Shown: positions 1 through 7,842, numbered from the stretch's first letter. The stretch is 16,962 nucleotides of DNA from JALYUM01 sp036688685 (GCF_036688685.1 NZ_JAQQPS010000043.1:1-16962); one strand, 5' to 3'. The notes: generated from the letters alone by a model not told the origin. Numbers and translations are program-made.

Positions 1-1
1 G

Positions 2-109
2 GCCGATGGCGCCATCGGCCAGCGCATCGAGGTGCGCCCGGCCGGCGCAATGCAGGTCGTCCGGGCCGATGTCACCGGCACCGGGCGCGTCCAAATCACC
101 GCGAAATGA
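2..109 (+). CDS. flgA: FlgA C-terminal end (partial, runs off left edge)
   Basis: Only the last 35 codons are in the window. The frame reads ADGAIGQRIEVRP and ends in GTGRVQITAK followed by TGA at 107-109. This is the typical end of the SAF-type domain of FlgA, the periplasmic chaperone that helps FlgI assemble into the P ring. The stop overlaps the ATG of flgH (ATGA at 106-109), and the following genes encode FlgH and FlgI, which supports the call. The identification rests on a short segment plus context. Confidence 0.75.
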   Translation, partial: ADGAIGQRIEVRPAGAMQVVRADVTGTGRVQITAK

Positions 110-702
110 CACCACCCATGGCCATCACAACCGCAGCCCGCAGCTGCCTCCTTGCCGCCTTGCTGGCGACGCTCGCGTTTCCCGCCGCGGCGGACGACCT
201 GTACAACGAGAAGACGTTTCGTCCGCTCGCCGCCGACAAGCGTGCGCACCTGCCCGGTGACGTGCTGACCGTGCTGATCTATGAAAACTCGAGCGCCACG
301 ACCAGTGCCGACACCACCCTCAAGCGCAGCAACGATGTATCGCTGCGCGCAAACGCCGACCAGCACAGCCACGCCGCGGCCGTCGGCATGGGCAACGATT
401 TCAATGGCGGCGGCAGCGTGCAGCGCCAGGGCAAGCTGCTGGCGCAGATGAGTGTCTCCGTGACCGGCGTGGCGCCGAATGGCGATTTGCTGGTCGCCGG
501 CGAGCAGCTCCTGGAGATCAATTCGGACCGCCAGCGGATCCGCGTCGAAGGCCGTGTGCGCCCGCTCGACATCACCGAAGCGAACGCGGTGCTGTCCTCG
601 CGTCTGGCCGACGCGAAGATCAGCTACCTGGGCGACGGCGACCTGTCGAACCGCCAGCGCCCCGGCCTCTGGTCGCGCCTGTTCAACTGGGTGGGGCTGT
701 GA
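106..702 (+). CDS. flgH: Flagellar L-ring protein FlgH
   Basis: FlgH forms the L ring, the outer-membrane bushing of the flagellar rod. The product is 198 aa, slightly shorter than the enteric protein. A hydrophobic signal sequence covers about residues 12-30 and likely ends near FPAAADD. The mature N-terminus (DDLYNEKTFRPL, then GDVLTVLIYENSSA) and the C-terminal part (VRPLDITEANAVLSSRLADA) follow the FlgH pattern. Enteric FlgH is a lipoprotein, but here there is no lipobox: the only nearby cysteine (residue 14) precedes the hydrophobic core, so lipidation looks unlikely. The ATG at 106 overlaps the flgA stop; an ATG at 118 would remove four residues and is also possible. The stop overlaps flgI. 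Confidence 0.93.
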   Translation: MTPPMAITTAARSCLLAALLATLAFPAAADDLYNEKTFRPLAADKRAHLPGDVLTVLIYENSSATTSADTTLKRSNDVSLRANADQHSHAAAVGMGNDFNGGGSVQRQGKLLAQMSVSVTGVAPNGDLLVAGEQLLEINSDRQRIRVEGRVRPLDITEANAVLSSRLADAKISYLGDGDLSNRQRPGLWSRLFNWVGL

Positions 703-1814
703 TGCGGCGCCTGTTGGCCGCCATCCTGTGCACGCTGGTGCTGTCCACCCCGGCGACAGCCGACAGCGTGCGCCTGAAAGACCTCGGTAAATTCGCCGGC
801 TGGCGCGACAACGCGCTGGTCGGTTACGGCATCGTCACCGGCCTGGCCGGTACCGGCGACTCGCCCGGCAACAAGGCCACGCGCCAGTCGATCGCGAATG
901 TGCTGGCCCAGTTCGATGTGGTCGTGCCGCCCGACGATGTCTTCAGCCGCAACGCGGCCGCCGTGATGGTCACCGCGCGCCTGCCGCCGGTGGCGCGCAC
1001 CGGCGACACGCTCGACGTCACCGTCACGTCGCTGGCCGACGCGCGCAGCCTCACCGGCGGCAACCTGCTGCTGGCGCCGTTAAAAGGCCCGGACGGCAAG
1101 GTGTACGCACTGGCCCAGGGCGCGCTGTTCGTCGGCGGCTACAAGTTCGACCTGAACGGCAACGTCGCGCAGAAGAATCACCCGACGGTTGGCTCGATCC
1201 CGGCCGGCGCCACCGTCGAAGCACCCGTGCGCGCCAACCTGCTGCGCACGGACGGCACCATGGTCTTCACGCTGGCCGAAGCCGACTTCACGACGGCCGC
1301 CCGCATCGCCGAGGCGATCAATGGCGCATTCGGCCAGACGCTCGCCCATGCGCAGGACGCCGAAGGGATCGAGATCGCCGTGCCGGAAGCGGCACGCGCA
1401 CGCCTGGTCGATTTCGTCACGCGCATCGAGAAGCTGGCCGTGGAACCGGACAGCCGGGCGCGCGTGGTAGTCGACGAGCGCACCGGCACCGTGGTCTCGG
1501 GCGGCAATGTGCGCATCGACCGCGTGGTCATCTCGCACGGCGACCTGAAACTGTCGATCGTCACCGACAACCTGGTGTCGCAGCCGCTGGTGGTAGGCCG
1601 CGCCGGCGACGGCGTGCGCACCGAGCTGGTGTCGAATTCGCGCATCCGCGTCAGCGAGCGCGACGAAACCGGCTATGTCAGCGCATCGAACAATACGGTC
1701 GCCGACCTGATCTCCGCACTCACCCGCATCAAGACCAGTACCCGCGACATCATCTCGATCCTGCGCGCAGTCAAGGCGGCCGGCGCCCTGCACGCGGACC
1801 TGGTGGTCCAGTAA
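702..1814 (+). CDS. flgI: Flagellar P-ring protein FlgI
   Basis: FlgI builds the periplasmic P ring around the rod. The product is 370 aa, the normal size, with a Sec signal peptide at about residues 1-20 (RRLLAAILCTLVLSTPATA) and the classic mature start DSVRLKDLGKFAGWRDN. Other FlgI hallmarks are LVGYGIVTGLAGTGDS near residues 37-53 and a C-terminus ending in ISILRAVKAAGALHADLVVQ. The ATG at 702 shares its A with the flgH stop (TGATG). A GTG directly upstream at 699 would add one residue. FlgA immediately upstream is its chaperone, so the ring genes sit together. Confidence 0.96.
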   Translation: MRRLLAAILCTLVLSTPATADSVRLKDLGKFAGWRDNALVGYGIVTGLAGTGDSPGNKATRQSIANVLAQFDVVVPPDDVFSRNAAAVMVTARLPPVARTGDTLDVTVTSLADARSLTGGNLLLAPLKGPDGKVYALAQGALFVGGYKFDLNGNVAQKNHPTVGSIPAGATVEAPVRANLLRTDGTMVFTLAEADFTTAARIAEAINGAFGQTLAHAQDAEGIEIAVPEAARARLVDFVTRIEKLAVEPDSRARVVVDERTGTVVSGGNVRIDRVVISHGDLKLSIVTDNLVSQPLVVGRAGDGVRTELVSNSRIRVSERDETGYVSASNNTVADLISALTRIKTSTRDIISILRAVKAAGALHADLVVQ

Positions 1815-1837
1815 CCCGCCATCTACAAGGAGCAGTC

Positions 1838-2221
1838 ATGTTTGGACATTCGGAAGCAATCACGGTGGAGATGGTGTCGCTGGCACTCGATGCCGCCAGC
1901 ATGCGCCACCAGGCCATCGCGCACAACATCGCCAACGTCAACAGCCCGGGCTTCGCGCCGATGCGCGTGAATTTCGAAGAGCAGCTCGGCGCGCTGCGCT
2001 CTGCGCTGGGCAATGGCACACCGGTCCAGCACGCGATGCTGGCCGGCGTGCACCCGGTGCTGGCACGCGCCCCGGCCGTCGATGGCCTGGACCGCACCGC
2101 CATGCTCGACATGGAAGTGGCCGACATGGCGCAGAACACCGTGCAGTACGAGGCGCTGCTCAAGGCCTTGGGCAAGCACATGGCGATCCTCGGCGCCGCC
2201 GTCAATGAAGGGAAACGCTGA
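1838..2221 (+). CDS. flgB: Flagellar proximal rod protein FlgB
   Basis: FlgB is one of the proximal rod subunits that join the MS ring to the distal rod. The product is 127 aa, near the usual 130-140. The rod/hook family motif HNIANVNSPGFAP lies at residues 29-41. The C-terminus holds a helix (MEVADMAQNTVQYEALLKAL) as expected for the coiled-coil D0 region. A good Shine-Dalgarno, AAGGAG at 1827-1832, lies five bases before the ATG. The 23-base gap after flgI is one of the larger gaps in the operon; I see no convincing sigma-28 or sigma-54 promoter in it. The stop overlaps flgC (TGATG). Confidence 0.95.
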   Translation: MFGHSEAITVEMVSLALDAASMRHQAIAHNIANVNSPGFAPMRVNFEEQLGALRSALGNGTPVQHAMLAGVHPVLARAPAVDGLDRTAMLDMEVADMAQNTVQYEALLKALGKHMAILGAAVNEGKR

Positions 2222-2661
2222 TGGACTACCGTAACGCCTTTGCTATCAGCGCCAGCGGCATGACGGTGGAAAAAATCCGCCTCGATACGATTGCCGTCAA
2301 CCTGGCCAATATCCACAGCACGCGCGGCGCCGACGGCAAGGCCTTCCAGCCATTGTCGGTCAAGGTCACCGAGGCACAGGGCAGTTTTGCCGCCGGCTTT
2401 ACGCAACTGGCCGGCGCCAACCAGCTGCGCGGCGCGCGCGTGGTGCAGATCGAGCCAAGCGGCGCCGCGCCGCGCCACCTGTACGAGCCGGGCAACCCGG
2501 ACGCCGACGCCAAGGGCTTTGTTTCGCTGCCAGGGGTGAACCAGGTCACCGAAATGGTCAACCTGGCCGGCGCGCTGCGCGCCTACGAAGCCAACGTGGT
2601 GGCCATGAACGCCGCCAAGACGATGGCGCTCAAAGCGCTCGAGCTGGGAGGCGGCCAATGA
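2221..2661 (+). CDS. flgC: Flagellar proximal rod protein FlgC
   Basis: FlgC is a proximal rod subunit. The product is 146 aa, near the family's usual 135-150. The N-terminal rod motif appears as LDTIAVNLANIHSTRG (residues 21-36). The C-terminal signature is GFVSLPGVNQVTEMVNLAGA followed by a helix through YEANVVAMNAAKTMALKAL. The start shares one base with the flgB stop, and the end overlaps fliE (ATGA at 2658-2661). The order flgB-flgC-fliE-fliF is a common conserved block. Confidence 0.95.
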   Translation: MDYRNAFAISASGMTVEKIRLDTIAVNLANIHSTRGADGKAFQPLSVKVTEAQGSFAAGFTQLAGANQLRGARVVQIEPSGAAPRHLYEPGNPDADAKGFVSLPGVNQVTEMVNLAGALRAYEANVVAMNAAKTMALKALELGGGQ

Positions 2662-2957
2662 ACATTGACGCCATCGGCTTTCTCGCGCCCCTCAACCCGA
2701 TCGGCGCTGCACAGCCGGAAGCAAGCGCTGCGCCCGGCGCCGCGTTCGGCACCTGGTTCAGCCAGCAGCTCGCCGACGTCAATCGTCAGCTGGCCGTGGC
2801 CGACCACGGCGTACAGCGGCTCGCCGCCGGCGACGCTTCGAACCTGCACCAGGTCATGATCGACCTGGAACAGGCCAAGGTTTCACTTCAACTCGTGATG
2901 CAGGTCCGTAACCACCTGCTCGACGCTTATCACGAGCTGATGCAGATGCAAATGTAA
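2658..2957 (+). CDS. fliE: Hook-basal body complex protein FliE
   Basis: FliE is the small adaptor between the MS ring or export gate and the proximal rod. The product is 99 aa, normal for the family. The C-terminal two thirds match: TWFSQQLADVNRQLAVAD, then DLEQAKVSLQLVMQVRNHLL and a terminal helix ending ELMQMQM. The N-terminal about 30 residues are low-complexity and rich in Ala and Pro. The ATG overlaps the flgC stop, and fliF follows after ten bases. Confidence 0.93.
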   Translation: MNIDAIGFLAPLNPIGAAQPEASAAPGAAFGTWFSQQLADVNRQLAVADHGVQRLAAGDASNLHQVMIDLEQAKVSLQLVMQVRNHLLDAYHELMQMQM

Positions 2958-2967
2958 GGGAAGCACC

Positions 2968-4404
2968 GTGACCGCCATTCAAGAATTCTGGGACCGTTTC
3001 GACCGCAGTGCGCGCGCCGGCCTGCTGCTGGGCGTCATCGCCATTGTCGGCGTGGCCATCGCGCTCGGCGTGCTTTTGCTGCGCACCGACTACGAAGTCC
3101 TGTTCGCCGACCTGGCGCCACAGGACGCCGCCACCATCACGTCCGAACTGGACAAGCTGAAAATGCCTTACCGCCTCGCCAGGGACGGCAACACGATCCT
3201 GGTGCCGGCCGACCAGGTGCACAAGACGCGCCTGAAACTGGTGGGCCGCGAACTGCCCTTGCGCGGCGCGGTCGGCTTCGAACTGTTCAACACGAGCGAA
3301 GTGGGCATGACCGAGTTCACCCAGAAGGTCAACTTCCAGCGTGCGCTGCAGGGTGAATTGACCCGCACCATCATGGCGCTGGACGAAGTGCAGTCGGTCC
3401 GGGTTCACCTGGTGCTGGCCGATCAGGGCCTGTTCAAGAAAACCTCACGCCAGGCCAAGGCGTCGATTTCCATCGCGCTGAAACCGGGGCATACGCTGCA
3501 GCCGGTGCAGGTGCAGGGCATCCAGCGCCTGGTCAGCGCGGCCGTGCCCGACATCCGCGCCGCCGACGTCACCGTGGTCGACCAGCACGGTGTCGCCCTG
3601 ACGCGCCGCAGCGCCGAGGGCCCGGCCGACGACGGCGCCGGTAGCGACGGCCTGGACGACAAGCGCGCCCTGGAAAGCTATCTGCAAAAGAAGGTCACCG
3701 ATGTTCTCGACCGCACCTTCGGCGCCGGCCTGGCGATTGCCAGCGTCGACGTGACGCTGGGCCATACGCAGACCAAGGTCACCACTGAGAGCGTGCTGGG
3801 CAACGGCACCGGCACCGGTGCCGGCGCGGGCGTGAAAGTGCGCGAACGCGTGACCACGCAGGCGGCGACCGCCGACGCCGACGCCGACCATCCGGCGCCG
3901 ACCAGCCGCGAATCGGATTACCAGGTGGGACGCCGGGTGGAGCAGGTGGTTTCCGGCGCGGGAGGCATCGCGCGTGTGAACGTCGCCGTGGTGGTGCGCG
4001 CCAACCAGGACCAGGAACAGCTCGAGCGCCTGCGCGACGTGGTGGCGCTGGCGGCCGGGATCGACCGCCAGCGCGGCGACGCGGTCTCCGTGTATGCAAT
4101 GGACCAGCTGGCCAATCCGATGCCGGTGACGGCAGCGTCCATCGCGGCCCTGGCAACGCCGGCGCCCGATACGGTGGCCACCGCACCCGTCAAAGCGCCG
4201 TCCGACCCGCGCATCGCCGTCGCCGCGATCGTGCTGGCGGCGCTGGTGGCGCTGTTGGCCATCGGCGCGCTGGCGCTGGGACGGCGCCGGCACGAACAGG
4301 CCCCGCTGCGCAACCTGAGCATGGACGAGCGCCGCGCAGTGCTGGCGCAAGTCAATGCCTGGCTGGAAGCGCCACGCGTGCCGGCGCGCGCAGAAGTACC
4401 ATGA
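2968..4404 (+). CDS. fliF: Flagellar MS-ring protein FliF
   Basis: FliF forms the inner-membrane MS ring, on which the rod, export gate and C-ring are built. The product is 478 aa, clearly shorter than many FliF proteins (about 550). Transmembrane helices lie at about residues 19-38 and 415-438. The secretin/YscJ-like part is clear: DYEVLFADLAPQDAATI, then MTEFTQKVNFQRALQGELTR and VRVHLVLADQGLFKK. A Gly/Thr-rich stretch (NGTGTGAGAG) and an Ala-Asp run lie in the periplasmic part. The cytoplasmic tail after TM2 is about 40 aa and ends with DERRAVLAQVNAWLEA, similar in position to the FliG-binding tail of other FliF proteins. The start is GTG at 2968 with AAGGGAAG upstream; the stop overlaps the next gene (ATGA). 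Confidence 0.95.
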   Translation: MTAIQEFWDRFDRSARAGLLLGVIAIVGVAIALGVLLLRTDYEVLFADLAPQDAATITSELDKLKMPYRLARDGNTILVPADQVHKTRLKLVGRELPLRGAVGFELFNTSEVGMTEFTQKVNFQRALQGELTRTIMALDEVQSVRVHLVLADQGLFKKTSRQAKASISIALKPGHTLQPVQVQGIQRLVSAAVPDIRAADVTVVDQHGVALTRRSAEGPADDGAGSDGLDDKRALESYLQKKVTDVLDRTFGAGLAIASVDVTLGHTQTKVTTESVLGNGTGTGAGAGVKVRERVTTQAATADADADHPAPTSRESDYQVGRRVEQVVSGAGGIARVNVAVVVRANQDQEQLERLRDVVALAAGIDRQRGDAVSVYAMDQLANPMPVTAASIAALATPAPDTVATAPVKAPSDPRIAVAAIVLAALVALLAIGALALGRRRHEQAPLRNLSMDERRAVLAQVNAWLEAPRVPARAEVP

Positions 4405-4886
4405 CGGCGCACCGGCAATCGGCGCTGCTACTGCACGGCCTGGCGCCAGCCGACCAGCGCTGGATCCTGGCGCAGGTCGACCAGGCCGACGCGCGCGTGC
4501 TGCGCGGCCACCTGCGTGAACTGAAAGCGCTGGGCATTCCAGCCGATCCGGCGCTGGCGCCTTCAAGCGCGCCCGCCACGGGCGGCGAGCCTGCGGCCAG
4601 CATCGCGCGCGCGTCGGCTGCCGCGCTGCTGTTGGCCGTGGCCGACGAACCGGCCTGGCTGGTGGCCCAGTTGCTGGCGCTGCGGCCGTGGCCATGGCGG
4701 GGGGCGTTCCTGGACGCGCTCGACCCGGCCCGCCGCGCGGCGCTCGCAGCCACCGTGCCGGCGCCGCTGGCGCCGGGTGCACAGGCAGCGCTGCTGAGCG
4801 CACTGGCCGCCCGCCTTGCACCAGGCAGCGCGGGCAACGTGCGCGCGGCGCCGGGCGTTTGGCAACGCCTGCGCGGGGGCGCCTGA
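4401..4886 (+). CDS. Unrecognised 161-aa protein in the fliG/fliH slot (possibly a reduced FliG-like protein)
   Basis: I do not recognise this protein with confidence. It sits exactly between fliF and fliI, where fliG and fliH normally lie, and overlaps both neighbours (ATGA before, TGATG after), so it is surely translated with them. It is predicted to be helical, soluble and very Ala/Leu-rich, without a signal peptide. Residues 7-47 (SALLLHGLAPADQRWILAQV onward) loosely resemble the start of a FliG N-terminal domain. Residues about 75-117 (WLVAQLLALRPWPWRGAFLD and following) resemble a FliG/MgtE-type helical repeat. The torque-generating C-terminal domain of FliG is absent, since the protein has half the length of FliG (about 330 aa). 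Alternatives are an analogue of the injectisome protein SctK, which also follows the ring protein gene in some T3SS operons, or an unrelated C-ring adaptor. Confidence 0.6.
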   Translation: MTAHRQSALLLHGLAPADQRWILAQVDQADARVLRGHLRELKALGIPADPALAPSSAPATGGEPAASIARASAAALLLAVADEPAWLVAQLLALRPWPWRGAFLDALDPARRAALAATVPAPLAPGAQAALLSALAARLAPGSAGNVRAAPGVWQRLRGGA

Positions 4887-6193
4887 TGCAGCGCTATCTG
4901 GACGCCGTGCGCGCCGCACCCCTGGTGCGTAAGCTCGGCCACGTGCGCCAGCTCGGTGGGCTGGGCATCGAATCGCAGGGGCCGGACACCGTCATCGGTG
5001 AAATTTGCGAGGTCCGCCCGCGTCACGGCGCGCCGGTGCTGGCCGAAGTGGTGGGCCTGCGCGAGGGCCGTGCCATCCTCATGCCCTACGGCCAGATCGA
5101 AGGCCTGGGCATCGGCTGCGAGGTCGTGGCCACCGGCCGCATGCCGCGCGTGGCCGTCGGCCCTGCCCTGCTCGGCCGGGTCATCGACGCGTTCGGCGCG
5201 CCGCTGGACGGCAAGCCGGCACCCGTGACGCTGCAGCAGCGGCCATTGAAGGCGGCGCCATTGAATCCCCTGACCCGTCCACCCATCGACCAGGTGCTCG
5301 AAACCGGGGTGCGCTGCATCGATGCCCTGCTTACCATCGGACGCGGCCAGCGCATCGGCATTTTCGCGGGCAGCGGCGTGGGCAAGAGCACGCTGCTGGG
5401 CATGATCGCCCGGAACACGCTGGCCGACGTGAACGTGATCGCCCTGATCGGTGAGCGCGGGCGCGAAGTGCGCGAATTCATCGACAAGCAACTCGGCCCC
5501 GCCGGGCTGGCGCGTTCGGTGGTGGTGGTGGCGACGTCCGACCAGCCAGCGCTGGCGCGCGCCCGCGCCGCCTACGCCGCCACTGCCATCGCCGAATACT
5601 TTCGCGATGCCGGCCAGCAGGTGCTGCTGACGATGGATTCGGTCACCCGCTTTGCCATGGCGCGCCGCGAAATTGGCCTGGCCGTGGGCGAGCCACCGAC
5701 CGCGCGCGGCTACACGCCGTCGGTCTTTTCAGAGCTGCCGGAGTTGTGCGAGCGCTGCGGCACGGCGGCCGGCGGCGGCGCCATCACCGCGCTGTACACG
5801 GTGCTGGTCGAAGGCGACGATTTCAACGAGCCGGTGTCGGACATGCTGCGCGCGACGCTCGACGGCCACGTGATCCTGGCGCGCCGCCTCGCGCAGCAGG
5901 GCCACTATCCGGCCATCGATGTGCTGCACAGCGCCAGCCGCCTGCTGGGCGACCTGGCCAATGCCGACGAACTGACGCTGGTGCACGAGACGGTCGAGCT
6001 GCTGTCGACCTACGAGCGCAATCGCCAGCTGATCGAAATGGGCGCGTACCGGGCCGGCAGCAGCGCCGCCATCGATAGCGCCATTGCGGTGGCGCCCGCG
6101 CTGACGCGCTTCCTGCGCCAGCGCGGCGGGCGCGGCAACAGCCGCGCCGAAGCGCTGGCCGACTTGCGCACGGCGCTGGCGGTGGCGGCATGA
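4886..6193 (+). CDS. fliI: Flagellum-specific export ATPase FliI
   Basis: FliI is the hexameric cytoplasmic ATPase that prepares substrates for flagellar type III export. It works with FliH and FliJ. The product is 435 aa, normal. Walker A is AGSGVGKST (residues 161-169), the catalytic Glu lies in IGERGRE (188-194), Walker B is VLLTMDSVTR (246-255), and the family signatures ARGYTPSVFSELPEL (273-287) and GHYPAIDVL (339-347) are present. The N-terminal domain includes LGRVIDAFGAPLDG. The start is the ATG at 4886, whose A is shared with the upstream stop; the open frame continues upstream but only as a shadow of the preceding gene. The stop overlaps fliJ (ATGA). Confidence 0.97.
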   Translation: MQRYLDAVRAAPLVRKLGHVRQLGGLGIESQGPDTVIGEICEVRPRHGAPVLAEVVGLREGRAILMPYGQIEGLGIGCEVVATGRMPRVAVGPALLGRVIDAFGAPLDGKPAPVTLQQRPLKAAPLNPLTRPPIDQVLETGVRCIDALLTIGRGQRIGIFAGSGVGKSTLLGMIARNTLADVNVIALIGERGREVREFIDKQLGPAGLARSVVVVATSDQPALARARAAYAATAIAEYFRDAGQQVLLTMDSVTRFAMARREIGLAVGEPPTARGYTPSVFSELPELCERCGTAAGGGAITALYTVLVEGDDFNEPVSDMLRATLDGHVILARRLAQQGHYPAIDVLHSASRLLGDLANADELTLVHETVELLSTYERNRQLIEMGAYRAGSSAAIDSAIAVAPALTRFLRQRGGRGNSRAEALADLRTALAVAA

Positions 6194-6657
6194 CGCGCGA
6201 CCGCCGCGGCTTTGAATACGCCCTCGACGGCGTGCGCCGCCTGACCGGCTGGAAGGTCGACGAACTGACGCTCGACCTGGCCCGCAGCCAGGGCGAGGTC
6301 GCTCTCCAGCAGGGCCGCGTGGATGCGCTGGACCGCGAGTTGCGCGCGGCAAGCACGCGCCTGATGGGGCAGCGCCAGGTCGACGCCATCCTCGATATCG
6401 GCGCCGAGCGCAGCGCCCATGTCTACCTGATCCGGGTGCAGCAGGCGCTGGGCAGCGAATCGGCGCAGCTGCGCATCCTGCAGGAACAGATGGAAACAGT
6501 GCGCGCGGCCCTGCTGGAGTCGCGCCGCTTTGCCGACAGCCTGGACCGGGACCGCGACAGCGCCCTGGCCGAACACGATTTGACGGTGGCCCGGCTGTAC
6601 TTCGCCGCTGCCGACGACAGCTGGATGCAGCGCCAACATGGAAGGAAAACCGCGTGA
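6190..6657 (+). CDS. fliJ: FliJ-like export stalk protein
   Basis: The product is 155 aa, close to the usual FliJ size of about 147. It is almost entirely heptad-like helix (for example ELTLDLARSQGEVALQQGRV and MGQRQVDAILDIGAERS), consistent with the two-stranded coiled coil that FliJ inserts into the FliI hexamer to stimulate it. Sequence identity within this family is always low, so position directly after fliI is the main support. It overlaps fliI at ATGA and the next gene at GTGA. Confidence 0.8.
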   Translation: MTRDRRGFEYALDGVRRLTGWKVDELTLDLARSQGEVALQQGRVDALDRELRAASTRLMGQRQVDAILDIGAERSAHVYLIRVQQALGSESAQLRILQEQMETVRAALLESRRFADSLDRDRDSALAEHDLTVARLYFAAADDSWMQRQHGRKTA

Positions 6658-7430
6658 CAACGATTGAATCAGCCGCACCCGGCCCCGACGCATTTTCGTC
6701 CGGCCCGCGCCGGGTCGACACCGCCAACCAGCGCGCCGCGTGGCTGCGCCAGATGGAACTGGTGCAGATGGCCGGCATGAAAAGCACGCCCGCGGCCGCC
6801 GCCCCGCCACCGCTGCGCGCCACCAGCACCGCGCCGGCACCGGCGCCAACGCATGACGGCGAGGGTGCGGCCACCGGCCATCGCGCCAGCGTGCCTGCAG
6901 CGCATGACAGCAGCACGGCGGCGCGCGCGGATCGCGCAGGCGATCCTCCCGCAGCCCGCGCTGTAACGCCGGTGGCCGCCGTGCCAGCCGAGAGCATGCG
7001 CAGGGCGTCTGGCAGCGCGCCTGGCGCTGTCCCCGCGCCAGTGTTGCTGCCGGTGACACCGAGGTCCGTGGCCCCGGCGGGTGTGGTGATTGGCGCCGTT
7101 GCCGCTGTGCGCGCGCCGCTCCCCAGGGCGCTGCCGTCCGCACCGGGCCGCGCGGACCCGCCCGACCCCGGCGCCGCGCCCGACTACCAGAAGCAGCGCA
7201 TGCACCTGACCGGCGAAGGCGACGACGTCAAGCTGTGGATCCGCGACGGCGCCCTGGCGCCGGCCACCTCGCAGCAACTGGTAGCGCGCCTGGCCGGCGA
7301 CGTCGCCGCCATGGGACTGCGCCTGAAACAGGCTTCCATCAACGGCAAACCGGCGCTGTTTGCCGCTGCCGTTCCCGCAACCGGCACCGCGCCGTTGCAA
7401 CCGATCATTCATCCGACCACGGAGCGATAA
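6654..7430 (+). CDS. fliK: Probable hook-length control protein (FliK-like)
   Basis: The product is 258 aa with GTG start; GGAAGGA lies about nine bases upstream. Residues about 1-175 are low-complexity, rich in Ala, Pro, Arg and Thr, and probably disordered, as expected for a secreted molecular ruler. Residues 176-258 form a compact C-terminal part (DDVKLWIRDGALAP, then QQLVARLAGDVAAMGLRLKQ and INGKPALFAAAV) that could be the FliK-type substrate-switching domain, although the usual FliK core motif is not obvious. Between fliJ and flgD is a standard place for fliK. The protein is shorter than many FliK (about 400 aa). The name rests on position and composition more than on sequence identity. 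Confidence 0.6.
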   Translation: MTTIESAAPGPDAFSSGPRRVDTANQRAAWLRQMELVQMAGMKSTPAAAAPPPLRATSTAPAPAPTHDGEGAATGHRASVPAAHDSSTAARADRAGDPPAARAVTPVAAVPAESMRRASGSAPGAVPAPVLLPVTPRSVAPAGVVIGAVAAVRAPLPRALPSAPGRADPPDPGAAPDYQKQRMHLTGEGDDVKLWIRDGALAPATSQQLVARLAGDVAAMGLRLKQASINGKPALFAAAVPATGTAPLQPIIHPTTER

Positions 7431-7431
7431 G

Positions 7432-7827
7432 ATGTCCCTCGATAGCGTCAACGCCGTCACGACGAGCGCCAACAGCCATATCAACCAGCAGGACTTCCTG
7501 CGCATCCTGCTCACCCAGCTGAATGCGCAAAATCCATTGAAACCCATGGACAACGGCGCCTTCGTCGCTCAGCTGGCGCAGTTCTCGCAGCTGGAGTCCG
7601 CCCAGCAAACGGCGACCTCCCTGAACCAGCTGGTGTCGCTGCAGACGGCCACCCAGTCGGTGGCGCTGCTGGGAAAATCGGTCGATGTGCTGGGCAACAA
7701 AGGCTTTACCAGCGGCCAGGTGACCGGCCTGTCGGTCAGCGGCGCCACGCAGACGCTGACCGTCCATCCGACCACCGGCACCGACGTCACCGGCGTGTCC
7801 CGCGCCGACATCTACAACATCCGCTAA
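7432..7827 (+). CDS. flgD: Short hook-capping protein FlgD
   Basis: FlgD caps the growing hook and allows FlgE to polymerise. The conserved N-terminal part is clear: NQQDFLRILLTQLNAQNPL, then KPMDNGAFVAQLAQFSQLES. The product is only 131 aa against about 220-230 in enteric FlgD. After a short LLGKSVDVLG segment it ends with a beta-rich tail (GQVTGLSVSGATQTLTV), so the FlgD Ig-like/Tudor insert appears missing or reduced, as in the short FlgD of some Gram-positive bacteria. The ATG at 7432 lies just after the fliK stop with GGAGCG at 7421-7426; the frame is open further upstream only inside fliK. Confidence 0.88.
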   Translation: MSLDSVNAVTTSANSHINQQDFLRILLTQLNAQNPLKPMDNGAFVAQLAQFSQLESAQQTATSLNQLVSLQTATQSVALLGKSVDVLGNKGFTSGQVTGLSVSGATQTLTVHPTTGTDVTGVSRADIYNIR

Positions 7828-7842
7828 CCCGGCGAGGAATCC

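Noticed and set aside
1080..1793. Long minus-strand open frame (237 aa) opposite flgI
   Set aside because: It lies wholly antisense to flgI, has shadow-like composition and no recognisable domain; GC-rich coding DNA routinely gives such frames.
1815..1837. Possible internal promoter before flgB
   Set aside because: The 23-base gap holds a good Shine-Dalgarno but no sigma-28, sigma-54 or sigma-70 consensus that I can defend.
3445..4821. 458-aa minus-strand frame opposite fliF and the 161-aa gene
   Set aside because: Arg/Ala/Gly/His-rich antisense shadow without domains; the plus-strand genes explain the region.
4688..4885. N-terminal extension of FliI by 66 codons
   Set aside because: The extension overlaps the 161-aa gene and is Arg/Gly-rich; the ATG at 4886 with TGATG coupling gives a FliI of normal length and start.
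7360..7431. N-terminal extension of FlgD into the fliK-like gene
   Set aside because: The ATG at 7432 follows the fliK-like stop directly, has a Shine-Dalgarno, and yields the conserved FlgD start.
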